Shown: positions 45,191 to 54,096 of the stretch, in pieces
Layout of the letters: every line of letters begins with the position of its first letter
How positions within the stretch are numbered: the stretch's first letter is position 1
NCBI RefSeq assembly: GCF_001485435.1
Contig: NZ_BCMS01000001.1
Coordinates: 1,869,501-1,933,500 of the forward strand
Direction: 5' to 3'
Length of the DNA: 64,000 nt
Source of the DNA: Deinococcus grandis
Lineage (GTDB): Bacteria > Deinococcota > Deinococci > Deinococcales > Deinococcaceae
The notes under the pieces: model-generated
Seen by the model: the letters and a program-made list of their open reading frames with translations, nothing else
What the model was told of the DNA's origin: nothing
Database searches by the model: none
Made by a program: the position numbers and the translations under genes

Positions 45191-46861
45191 GTCCACGACC
45201 TGGAACCCCAGTTTCTCGGCCTGTTCGACGAAGAAGTTGATGTTCTCCGTGAGGGTCTGCTGACCGAGGCTCTTGCGGTGGTGCTCGCCGGTCGCGGCGA
45301 TGATCAGCGTCTCGGCGAGGCAGGCGGGCACCTGGCCCTCGCCGAACTGCAGGTCGATGTTGCTCGTCATGCCGCCGGGGGGCCGCACGACGCCGCCGGG
45401 GATGACGCGCACGCCGGGAATGGCCTGCACGCTCTCGTCGACGTCGGCGGGGCGGCCCTCGTCGAAGATCCACGCGCCGGGCTTGACGTGCTGCGGGAAG
45501 ATCACGGGGTTCGGGTCGCTGGTGGCCGTGAAGATCAGGTCGGCGTCCTTCAGGGTGTCGTAGCTGGTGGTGGCGACGATCTCGGTGTCCTTCGCGGCGC
45601 GGCGCAGGGTGGCGGCGGTGCGTTCGAGCCGCTCGGCGTCGCGGCCGATCATGATCAGTTTCGCCACCTGCGGCGCGATGGTCCGCGCGATGCCGAAGGC
45701 CACCACGCCGTTCGCGCCGACCACGGCGGCGGTCGCGTGCTTGAGGTCGCGGCCCTCGGCGGCGAAGTGCTCCAGGATGCCGGGAATGGCGGCCTTGATG
45801 GTGCCGGACGTGTACGCCCCGCCGTTCGTGATGGTCAGTTCCGGCACGGCGGCCTGCACGTCGATGCCCTTGTTGCCCACGACACTCCAGAACGCGCCCA
45901 GGCCGAAGACCTCCGCGCCGAGTTCCTGCGCGAGGCGCGCGCCCTCGATGGCGCGGCGGGTGGCGAGGTCCGGGTTGTCGCGGAACACGTCGGGCAGCAG
46001 CGGGCTCGACAGCAGGTAGCAGCGGATGCTCTTGCCGTCCACGGTGCGGATGCCGTGCAGTTCCCCGATCTTCATGGGACGCAGGCTGTCGGCCATCTGG
46101 CGCACGCTGCGCTCGCTGACGACGCCCTTTTCCACCAGGGGCCGCAGCCACGCGAAACGCCGCGCACTCCAGAAGTTCTCTATGTTCATGGGGTGGATCA
46201 TGAACGCCGCGACGACCTCGTCACTGCGCCGCCCGGCCAGGGGCACGGCCTCGCCCAGGCGCGGTTCGGTGCCGTCGAGCATCCGGCCGATGTTCTCCTT
46301 GAAGCGCCACGTCGCCGCGACGAGCAGCCCCAGCGCGGCCAGTTTCGCCGCAGGGCCCAGCGGCAGGGCAGCGACCGCCAGCGTGAACGCCAGCAGGCCC
46401 GCCAGGGTCGCGGCGCTCACGAACCCGAAGAATCCGGCCACGGCGGCGTACACCACGACCGGCAGCGCGCAGGCCCACAGCGGCAGCGCGCCCGTGACCG
46501 CCAGTCCGGCCAGCACGCCCAGCAGCACGAGGTTGCCCCGCCCGCGCGGCGGCGTGTCCCCGAACAGCGCGCGCGAGGGGTTCAGGTGCCCCAGGTACGC
46601 GGCGAGCGCGGCCATGACCGTCACGTCCGGCTGGCCCAGGCTGGCGGCCATCAGGACCGCCACGAGGCCCTTGGCGGCGTCCAGCAGGGCGGTGACGGCG
46701 GCCAGCTGCGGCCCGACGCGGTACAGGACGTTCTCCACGCCCAGGTTGTGCGGGTTGTTGACGCGGACGTTCACGCCCGCGCGGGACAGGACGGCGTGCC
46801 CGAGCGGCGCGCTGCCCGTCAGGAACGCCACGATCAGCAGCAGGGCCGAGAGAAACAGCAT
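45188..46861 (-). CDS. PlsY-like acyltransferase fused to acyl-ACP-reductase-like domain
   Basis: This 557-residue two-part protein starts at 46861, seven bases after TAGAAT. Residues 1 to about 190 are multi-helix membrane sequence with diverged PlsY motifs: TGSAPLGHAVL (GSIPFG in PlsY), NPHNLGVENVLYRVG (GSGNIGATNVLR), and PPRGRGNLVLLG where PlsY has GGKGVAT. Residues 210-557 resemble cyanobacterial long-chain acyl-ACP reductase: VVGANGVVAFG at about 380 (NADPH site), GAWIFDEGRPADVDE, RVIPGGVV, and PACLAETLI at about 512-520 with the Cys that forms the acyl thioester. The fusion suggests making or channelling fatty aldehydes at the membrane. The activity is inferred. Confidence 0.78.
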   Translation of the reverse strand: MLFLSALLLIVAFLTGSAPLGHAVLSRAGVNVRVNNPHNLGVENVLYRVGPQLAAVTALLDAAKGLVAVLMAASLGQPDVTVMAALAAYLGHLNPSRALFGDTPPRGRGNLVLLGVLAGLAVTGALPLWACALPVVVYAAVAGFFGFVSAATLAGLLAFTLAVAALPLGPAAKLAALGLLVAATWRFKENIGRMLDGTEPRLGEAVPLAGRRSDEVVAAFMIHPMNIENFWSARRFAWLRPLVEKGVVSERSVRQMADSLRPMKIGELHGIRTVDGKSIRCYLLSSPLLPDVFRDNPDLATRRAIEGARLAQELGAEVFGLGAFWSVVGNKGIDVQAAVPELTITNGGAYTSGTIKAAIPGILEHFAAEGRDLKHATAAVVGANGVVAFGIARTIAPQVAKLIMIGRDAERLERTAATLRRAAKDTEIVATTSYDTLKDADLIFTATSDPNPVIFPQHVKPGAWIFDEGRPADVDESVQAIPGVRVIPGGVVRPPGGMTSNIDLQFGEGQVPACLAETLIIAATGEHHRKSLGQQTLTENINFFVEQAEKLGFQVVD

Positions 46862-46989
46862 GCCGGGCATTCTACGCCACGCCGCGCACGCGCCGGTCGC
46901 CTGCACGCCGGGCGGGCCGATGCCTCCCGACGGGGTGGCCGGTGCGCGACCTGGATCAGGCGGCGCACCCGTTCAGGCAGCACGACCGG

Positions 46990-47700
46990 TCAGGAGGCGG
47001 GCAGGTGCCGGTGTTCCCACACGAGGTCCCGCATGACCCAGCCGCTGCCCGCGAAGCGCAGGCCCAGGCGCAGTTCGCCCAGCAGGTACTCGCGGACGTC
47101 GGTGACGCTGCTGCCGGACTCGACGGCGTCGTTCAGCGTGCGTGAGCCGTCCAGCAGGCGCGCGACCGGGTGCAGCACGGCCCGCTGACCGGCCGGCTGC
47201 AGTTTCAGTCGCGCCCACTCGAAGCGGCCCGTCGGGGTGAGTTTTCCCTCGCGGACGGCCTGCACGACGGTCTGCGCGACCTCGAACAGCGGGAGGTCCA
47301 CCTCGCGCGCCACCGCGCGGATCGAGCGGCCCTGCTCCGTGTCGAACAGCGGCACGCGGCCCTGGAACACCTGACTGGGACTGCCGATCACGGCGCACAC
47401 CTGATCCCACTCGTCACTGATGCGCGCCCAGTCGGTCGAGAAGTGCCCGTACGGTGCCAGCGGCGCGCCGGTCACGCCGCGCGGCTCGAAACGGAACGTG
47501 CCGGATTCCGCGAGGATCGGGCTGGCCTGGATGGCCTCGGCACCCATCCAGTCGAGGATGCCGCCGGAGATGACCTCGCCGTTCATGAACGCGACCGTGA
47601 ACGGGACGTCGGACTGCACGTCGAGGACGCCCGTCTGCCGGGTGGTGTGGATGAGTTCCAGGACGCCCATCAGGGGCACATCGCTGAGCAGACCTTGCAT
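46990..47700 (-). CDS. DUF4388 (PATAN-type) protein
   Basis: This 236-residue cytoplasmic protein has the DUF4388 N-terminal domain: MQGLLSDVPLMGVLELIHTTRQTGVLDV, then FMNGEVISGGILDWMGAEAI. The C-terminal half is a winged-helix-like region (RSIRAVAREVDLPLFEVAQTVVQAVREGKL). DUF4388 proteins occur in signalling systems of Deinococcus, Myxobacteria and cyanobacteria. ATG 47700 is favoured over GTG 47712 by family alignment and by TACGGT ten bases upstream. Confidence 0.85.
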   Translation of the reverse strand: MQGLLSDVPLMGVLELIHTTRQTGVLDVQSDVPFTVAFMNGEVISGGILDWMGAEAIQASPILAESGTFRFEPRGVTGAPLAPYGHFSTDWARISDEWDQVCAVIGSPSQVFQGRVPLFDTEQGRSIRAVAREVDLPLFEVAQTVVQAVREGKLTPTGRFEWARLKLQPAGQRAVLHPVARLLDGSRTLNDAVESGSSVTDVREYLLGELRLGLRFAGSGWVMRDLVWEHRHLPAS

Positions 47701-47747
47701 GGATGCGGTCACCGTATCACCTCGCTGTCAGCGCCCGGTGCGGAGAG

Positions 47748-49241
47748 TCACACACCGGCATATACACCCGTCAGGGGCGCCGCGCGCAGGTCGGCCCAGG
47801 CGCGGCCCAGGTCGTGCGCGACGTCGGTGGCGCCCAGGCCGTAGCCGAAGCGGAGGGCGGCGATCTCCCCGGCGCGGGCGTGCAGGCGCACCCCGGCGCG
47901 CGCGGCGTCCCAGGGGTCCAGGCCCTGCGCGAGCAGCGCCGCGAGGATGCCGCTCAGGGTGTCGCCCATGCCCGCGCTCGCCATGCCCGGGTGGCCCCCA
48001 CGCGCAACGCTCAGGTCGCCCGCGCACGCGACGACACTGGGGCCGCCTTTCAGGACGACCACGCCGCCCAGCCGGTCCTGCAGGGCGCGGGCGGCGGCCA
48101 GCGGGTCGCGCGTGACCTCGGGGGTGGGGACGCCCAGCACGCGGGCGGCCTCGCCGGGGTGGGGAGTCCAGAGGCACCCGGCGTGCCCCTGCCCGGCCAG
48201 CTCGGGCTGGAGGGCGTCGGCGTCGAGCACGGTGGGGATCTCCCAGTCCAGCACCTCGCGCGCCAGCGCCGGAGCTTCGGGTCCCAGGCCCATCCCTACC
48301 GCCACGGCGTCCGGGCGATCCCCCGGCGCCATCTGCCGCAGGACGGCGTTCAGGTCGGCGTGGCGCCGCGCCATGAGTTCCGGCGTGACGAGCGGCACGT
48401 CCGCCGCCGAGTGGACCGTGACGAGTCCCGCCCCGGCACGCAGCGCGCCCAGTCCGGCCAGGGCCGGGGCGCCCAGGGTGCCCGGGTGCCCGCCGACGAT
48501 CCAGACGCGCCCGGCGGTGCCCTTGTGCGCGGCCGCCGTCCGGACCGGCAGCAGCGCGCCCAGGCCAGCGTCGTCCGGGCGGGCGGCGACCTGCGCGTCC
48601 CGAATCCACGCGGCGGGGACGGGGAGGGGAACGGTCCGCACCTCGCCGCACTGCGCGGCGGCGTCCCCGAACAGCTGGGCGGGTTTCGGGCCGATGAACG
48701 TGACGGTCACGTCGGCCCGCACCGCCTCGCCGGGCAGGTCGGCGCGCGTGGCGTCCAGGCCGCTGGGCAGGTCGATGGCCAGCACGCCCAGGCCGCGGTC
48801 ACGGGCGGCGTTCAGCGCGCCGATCACGCGGGCCAGGTCGCCACGCAGGGGGGGCCGGAAGCCGGTGCCGAGCAGGCCGTCCACCGCCACCCGGGCGTCC
48901 CGCGCGGCGCGGACCAGGGTGGTCGGGGTCAGGGGCCGGACCTCGCCGCCCACGGCGCGCAGGCGGCGGCGGTTCAGGCGGGTCAGGGGGTGCGTGGACG
49001 GTCGGGCCAGGACCGTCACCTCCCGCCCCGCGGCGAGCAGGTGCCGAGCGGCGACCAGGGCGTCCCCGCCGTTCGCGCCGCCGCCCGCGAGCAGCAGCAC
49101 CCGCCCGGACGGCCAGCGCTCCTGCACGGCGCGGGCGACGGCCTGTCCGGCGATCTCCATGGCCGGGTCGAGCAGACCCGCGCGCTCCAGGCGACCGTCG
49201 ATGGCGCGCACACCGTCCGGGGTGAGGACCGCGGCGCTCAT
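47748..49241 (-). CDS. nnrDE: Bifunctional NAD(P)H-hydrate epimerase/dehydratase
   Basis: This 497-residue repair enzyme has two domains. The N-terminal NnrE epimerase (residues 1-210) has LLAGGGANGGDALVAARHL and VDGLLGTGFRPPLRG. The C-terminal NnrD dehydratase (about 225-490) has VWIVGGHPGTLGAPALA, TPHPGEAARVLG, VLKGGPSVVA and AGMGDTLSGILAALL, which carries the catalytic Asp. It restores NAD(P)H damaged by hydration. The ATG at 49241 lies 11 bases after the TPR gene. Confidence 0.95.
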   Translation of the reverse strand: MSAAVLTPDGVRAIDGRLERAGLLDPAMEIAGQAVARAVQERWPSGRVLLLAGGGANGGDALVAARHLLAAGREVTVLARPSTHPLTRLNRRRLRAVGGEVRPLTPTTLVRAARDARVAVDGLLGTGFRPPLRGDLARVIGALNAARDRGLGVLAIDLPSGLDATRADLPGEAVRADVTVTFIGPKPAQLFGDAAAQCGEVRTVPLPVPAAWIRDAQVAARPDDAGLGALLPVRTAAAHKGTAGRVWIVGGHPGTLGAPALAGLGALRAGAGLVTVHSAADVPLVTPELMARRHADLNAVLRQMAPGDRPDAVAVGMGLGPEAPALAREVLDWEIPTVLDADALQPELAGQGHAGCLWTPHPGEAARVLGVPTPEVTRDPLAAARALQDRLGGVVVLKGGPSVVACAGDLSVARGGHPGMASAGMGDTLSGILAALLAQGLDPWDAARAGVRLHARAGEIAALRFGYGLGATDVAHDLGRAWADLRAAPLTGVYAGV

Positions 49242-49252
49242 GGGCGGGCCGC

Positions 49253-50071
49253 TCAGCCGCCCGCGCCGCGCAGCACGAGGAAGATGATCAGCGCGGCGGC
49301 GGCGAGCAGCACGAAACGCAGGTACTTCAGGCCCGGCGTGCGGCTCAGCTGCTCCTTCGCCTCGGCGCGGGTGTCCTCGCGGGAGCGTTTCATGGACAGC
49401 CGCTGGCCCTGCCGGATGTGCCGCACGCCCTCCGCCACGCGCCCCTGGCGGCGCACCGCCACCCCGAGGTTGTGGTGCCCGCCGTCGTACTCGGGGGCCA
49501 GGGTCAGCACCTCGCGGTAGATCGCCTCGGCCTCGGCGAAGCGGCCGGCCTCCATGTCCAGGTTGCCCAGGTTCGTCAGGGCGCGGTAATGGCCGGGGTC
49601 GGCCTCGCGCGCGGCGGTCAGGGCCTCGCGGGCCTGCGGCTCGTCGCCCAGCATGGCGTGCAGGACGCCCAGGGCGTTCAGCGCCTCGGCGCGGGTCAGG
49701 GGCTGCGCCAGGGCGCCCTCCAGCGCCGCGCGCAGCGCCGCCGTGTCGTCTGTGCGGCGCTGCGCCTCCAGGGCGTCGAGGGCCCGCGTGACCTCGTCGG
49801 GGTGGACGTACAGGCGCAGCTCCGCCGCCAGTGGATGCGTGAGCGTGCCCGCCACCTCGCGGTACGCGGCGAGCTGCTGGCGCGCGGCGGGGTACCGGCG
49901 GGCGCGGATCTCGTCCTGCACGACCCGCAGCGTCTGCAGGGCGTCCACGAGGTCGGCACTCTCGCCCAGCACGCTGGCGGTCGCGGCGGCGCGGCGCCAC
50001 TCCCCGGCGCGGATCAGGTCGCCCAGCGTGGCCGTGGCGGCCGGTGGGGCGGGCGGCGCACCGGCGGTCAC
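49253..50071 (-). CDS. TPR protein with C-terminal membrane anchor
   Basis: This 272-residue protein carries tetratricopeptide repeats at about residues 125-225 (AEALNALGVLHAMLGDEPQ, YRALTNLGNLDMEAGRFAEA, GGHHNLGVAVRRQGRVAEG). A basic segment and one C-terminal helix (LRFVLLAAAALIIFLVL, about 250-267) with almost nothing after it follow, the tail-anchored arrangement. It is probably a scaffold facing the cytoplasm. GTG 50071 is preceded by GAGG. It is co-transcribed with nnrDE and divergent from rsmA. Confidence 0.82.
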   Translation of the reverse strand: MTAGAPPAPPAATATLGDLIRAGEWRRAAATASVLGESADLVDALQTLRVVQDEIRARRYPAARQQLAAYREVAGTLTHPLAAELRLYVHPDEVTRALDALEAQRRTDDTAALRAALEGALAQPLTRAEALNALGVLHAMLGDEPQAREALTAAREADPGHYRALTNLGNLDMEAGRFAEAEAIYREVLTLAPEYDGGHHNLGVAVRRQGRVAEGVRHIRQGQRLSMKRSREDTRAEAKEQLSRTPGLKYLRFVLLAAAALIIFLVLRGAGG

Positions 50072-50130
50072 GGCGTGCCTCGGTGGGGAGCGCGGCAGGG
50101 GAACAGCCCGGAACGGAAACTCACCCCGTG

Positions 50131-50138
50131 AGTATACT
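50131..50138. promoter_or_regulatory. Shared palindromic -10 (AGTATACT)
   Basis: AGTATACT reads the same on both strands, giving a TATACT -10 box for rsmA (plus) and for the TPR-nnrDE operon (minus). Both genes would have leaders of about 50-90 bases with ribosome sites. The two promoters could not be occupied at once. Confidence 0.5.
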
Positions 50139-50228
50139 GACGTGTTCCCGGCGCGCCCACAGCGGCGCTCACCGTTGTCCCGCCCACACGCTGCCCCTCA
50201 CTTCCTGGCCCCGGAGGGCCGTCCCCGC

Positions 50229-51158
<930 letters not shown>

Positions 51159-51228
51159 CCGCGAGCAAGAATCACCCCCCCAGTCACTATTCAGGGCCGC
51201 CCAGACCGGCACCCCGGAGGAATCCCCT

Positions 51229-52233
51229 GTGAAGTTCTACATCATCGGTGACGTGACCGTCGATCACCTCTACCACCTCGAACGCCTGCCGGAACCCGGC
51301 GAGGAAGTCACGCCGCAGCAGGCCAGCATGAAGCCCGGCGGGGCCGGCGGCACCATGAGCGTCACCCTGGCCCGCCTGGGGCACGCCGTGACCCTCGCCG
51401 CGCGCGTCGGCGACGACCCCTTCGCGGAGTACGCCCTGAGCCGCGTGCGCGAGAGCGGCGTCAGCGAGGCCGCCATCCAGCGCGACGCCACGCTCATCAC
51501 GAGCACCATCACGGTCATGCAGACCCGCGACGGCGAACGCGCCATGATCAGCGACGGCGCCGCCAACCGCCAGCTCGACCCCGCCGGGTTCAAGAAGAAG
51601 GACGTCGAGGGCGCCGACGCGCTGATCATCAACGCGTACGCCCTGACCGAGGGACCGCAGCGGGAGTACAGCCTCGCGGCCATCGAGGCGGCGCGCGGCG
51701 CGAAAACCCCGGTGCCCGTGTTCATCGACCTGGGGACCGGCGCGGTGAACAAGGCCGGGACCTCCCTGCTGAACGACGTGGTGGGCGCGGACTACCTGAT
51801 GCTCAACCAGCACGAACTGCAGGCCCTGACCGGCACCAGTTCGATCAGCGCGGCCCTGGCGCAGCTGGGCAAGGCCGGCGCGCAGCGGGTCGTGGTGAAG
51901 GTCGGCAAGATGGGTTCGATCACCTGGACGCCCGAGGACACCGAACTCGTGGACGCCTACCGACCCGCCGGGAAGGTCGTGGATTCCACCGGCGCCGGGG
52001 ACACCTTCACGGCGGTGTTCGCGCACGCGATCCTGGCCGGGGCGGGGATCGGCGGGGCGGCGCGCGCCGCGAACGCCGCCGGGGCGCTGGCCGCGACCGG
52101 CTTCGGCGCGCAGGAACGCCCGATCACTCACGAGGACCTCTCGGCGATCGTGCCGGAACTCGCCGCGGCGGCGCCCAGCCCGGCACCGGCGCCCGCGAAG
52201 ACCACGCGCAGCCGCAAGACGCCTGCCAGCTGA
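51229..52233 (+). CDS. PfkB-family carbohydrate/nucleoside kinase
   Basis: This 334-residue ribokinase-fold enzyme has PGGAGGTMSVTLARLG near residue 36 and the C-terminal GAGD motif in DSTGAGDTFTAVFAHAI near 255, with the catalytic Asp. Substrate contacts resemble the ribokinase/adenosine-kinase branch but do not fix the substrate. An Ala/Pro/Lys-rich tail (about 310-334) is extra. The GTG is set by CCGGAGG. A terminator hairpin follows. Confidence 0.9.
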   Translation: MKFYIIGDVTVDHLYHLERLPEPGEEVTPQQASMKPGGAGGTMSVTLARLGHAVTLAARVGDDPFAEYALSRVRESGVSEAAIQRDATLITSTITVMQTRDGERAMISDGAANRQLDPAGFKKKDVEGADALIINAYALTEGPQREYSLAAIEAARGAKTPVPVFIDLGTGAVNKAGTSLLNDVVGADYLMLNQHELQALTGTSSISAALAQLGKAGAQRVVVKVGKMGSITWTPEDTELVDAYRPAGKVVDSTGAGDTFTAVFAHAILAGAGIGGAARAANAAGALAATGFGAQERPITHEDLSAIVPELAAAAPSPAPAPAKTTRSRKTPAS

Positions 52234-52248
52234 GCGGACAGGATGAAC

Positions 52249-52276
52249 GCGCCACCCGGTTCGACTCGGGTGGCGC
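52249..52276 (+). terminator. Terminator after the PfkB kinase gene
   Basis: A 10-bp perfect stem (GCGCCACCCG / CGGGTGGCGC) with an 8-base loop is followed by GCTTCGTCGG. It lies 16 bases past the stop. Confidence 0.7.
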
Positions 52277-52329
52277 GCTTCGTCGGGCGCGCGGCGGCCA
52301 GGATTGCCCGCGCGGCCTATAGTTGAGGG

Positions 52330-53325
52330 ATGACGGACCTCTCCCCCACCTCCGACCTCGCGGCGGTCGCCCGCGCCCTGCTGGACCACTCCGGACCGAT
52401 CGTGGTCCTCTCGCACGAGAATCCGGACGGGGACGCGCTGGGCAGCGTGCTCGGCCTGACGCGCGCCCTGCGCAGCCTGGGCCGCGAGGTGATCGCGCCC
52501 ATGCAGGTTCCGCGTTTCCTGGCGTTCATGCCGCGCCCCGGCGAACTGACCGAAGGGCGCCTCGCGGAGTGGCCCGCTGGGGCGCTGGCGGCCGTGCTGG
52601 ACGTGGACAACAACGATCACGTCCGGGTGGGCGGCGCGGACCTGAGCGTGTTCACCGGTCCGGTGGTGAACGTCGACCACCACGGCACGAACGCCCGCCG
52701 CGCCGACGCGCACGCCGTGGACCCCTCGCAACCGGCGGCGGCCGTGATGGTCGCGGACCTGATCGACCTGCTGGGCGCCGGGTGGTCCGAGGAGATCGCC
52801 ACGCCGCTGATGCTGGGCCTCGTGACCGACACCGGGTCGTTCCGGTTCGATTCGGTCACGCCCGGCGCGTTCCGGACCGCCGCGCGGCTGCGCGAGGCGG
52901 GCGCCCGGCTGGGCTGGATCAGTGACCAGCTGGGCCAGAACCCCCGCACGTACTACATGCTGCTGCGCGAGGTGCTGGGCAGCCTGGAATTCCTGCACGG
53001 CGGACGCGTGGTCCTGGCCCGGGTGGACGAGGCGATGCTGGAACGCGCCGGGGCCGCCTGGGAGGACGTCGAGAATTACGTGGGCATGCTCCGCAACGCC
53101 GAGGGCTCGCAGCTGGCCGTGATGGTCAAGGACTTCGGGGACCGCGTGAAGCTGTCCCTGCGCTCCCGCGCGGGCGTCAGCGCGCAGAACATCGCCGTGA
53201 CGCTCGGCGGCGGCGGGCACGTCCCGGCCGCCGGGGCCAGCCTGAACCAGCCCTGGCCGGAGGTGTTCCCGCAACTGGACGCGGCGATCACGGCGGAACT
53301 CGCGCGGGTGGAGGCCAGCCGCTGA
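52330..53325 (+). CDS. DHH-family phosphoesterase (NrnA-like)
   Basis: This 331-residue protein has the DHH domain motifs SHENPDGDALGS (residues 29-40), DVDNNDH, VNVDHHGTN and GLVTDTGSFRF, and a C-terminal DHHA1 domain with GGGGHVPAAG. NrnA-type enzymes degrade nano-RNA, pAp or cyclic dinucleotide products with Mn2+. Here DHHA1 has Val-Pro in place of the common xxAAG spacing residues, which is harmless. It is leaderless: TATAGT lies six bases before ATG. Confidence 0.92.
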   Translation: MTDLSPTSDLAAVARALLDHSGPIVVLSHENPDGDALGSVLGLTRALRSLGREVIAPMQVPRFLAFMPRPGELTEGRLAEWPAGALAAVLDVDNNDHVRVGGADLSVFTGPVVNVDHHGTNARRADAHAVDPSQPAAAVMVADLIDLLGAGWSEEIATPLMLGLVTDTGSFRFDSVTPGAFRTAARLREAGARLGWISDQLGQNPRTYYMLLREVLGSLEFLHGGRVVLARVDEAMLERAGAAWEDVENYVGMLRNAEGSQLAVMVKDFGDRVKLSLRSRAGVSAQNIAVTLGGGGHVPAAGASLNQPWPEVFPQLDAAITAELARVEASR

Positions 53326-53357
53326 CGCCGGCTCCGGGCGGCTGATCCTGCAGCGGT

Positions 53358-54023
53358 TCAGCCGTCCATGAGTTTCGGCAGCATCCGCAGCCAGTTCACG
53401 TCCGCCCAGCGGGCCAGGAAGGCCTGCGCCTCGGCGCTCAGGGGCTGGTCGAGTTCCACCGCCAGCAGCGCCTGCCCCCCGCGCGCCACGCGCGTGCAGG
53501 TCAGCGTGGCGATGTTCACGCCGTCCGCCGCGATGGTCGTGGCGATGCGGGCGATCATGCCGACCGCGTCGGTGTAGCGCAGGATCAGGGTGGGGCTCGC
53601 GCCGCTGAAGTTCACGCCCAGGCCCTGCACGTGCGTGACGAGGATCACGCCGCCGCCCGTGCTGCTGCCCTGCACCGTGACCCGCTGCGTGTCGCCGCTC
53701 ACCTCGATCAGCGCGGTGTTGGGGTGCACGTCGCCCAGGTCCGAATCGTGGAACTCGAAGGTCAGGCCCTGCGCCTGCGCTTCCTCGAACGCGGCGGGCA
53801 GGCGCTGGTCGTCGGGCCGCATGCCCAGCAGTCCCGCGATCAGCGCGAGGTGCGTGCCGTGCCCGCGCCCGGTCTTGGCGAACGAGGCGTGCAGGCCGAT
53901 GCGGGCCACGCGGGGCGGTTCGCCCAGCAGGTGGTGCGCGACCAGGCCCAGGCGGCAGGCCCCGGCGGTATGGCTGCTGCTGGGGCCGATCATGACGGGC
54001 CCGATCATGTCGAGGAGGGACAT
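53358..54023 (-). CDS. sdaAB: L-serine ammonia-lyase, beta subunit
   Basis: This 221-residue iron-sulphur-dependent serine dehydratase subunit converts L-serine to pyruvate and ammonia with the alpha chain. GPVMIGPSSSHTAGACR near residue 8 is the beta-subunit signature, and KTGRGHGTHLALIAGLLGM follows. A C-terminal ACT domain (about 150-221) probably binds serine. sdaAA, which holds the cluster Cys residues, is absent from the flanks. TATACT lies six bases before ATG 54023. Confidence 0.93.
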   Translation of the reverse strand: MSLLDMIGPVMIGPSSSHTAGACRLGLVAHHLLGEPPRVARIGLHASFAKTGRGHGTHLALIAGLLGMRPDDQRLPAAFEEAQAQGLTFEFHDSDLGDVHPNTALIEVSGDTQRVTVQGSSTGGGVILVTHVQGLGVNFSGASPTLILRYTDAVGMIARIATTIAADGVNIATLTCTRVARGGQALLAVELDQPLSAEAQAFLARWADVNWLRMLPKLMDG

Positions 54024-54096
54024 GCGGCGAGTATAGGGGCGCCGGGAAGGGGGGTGGCCAACAGTCGGGGCCGCCCCCCTGTTCCTGCGCGCAGGT

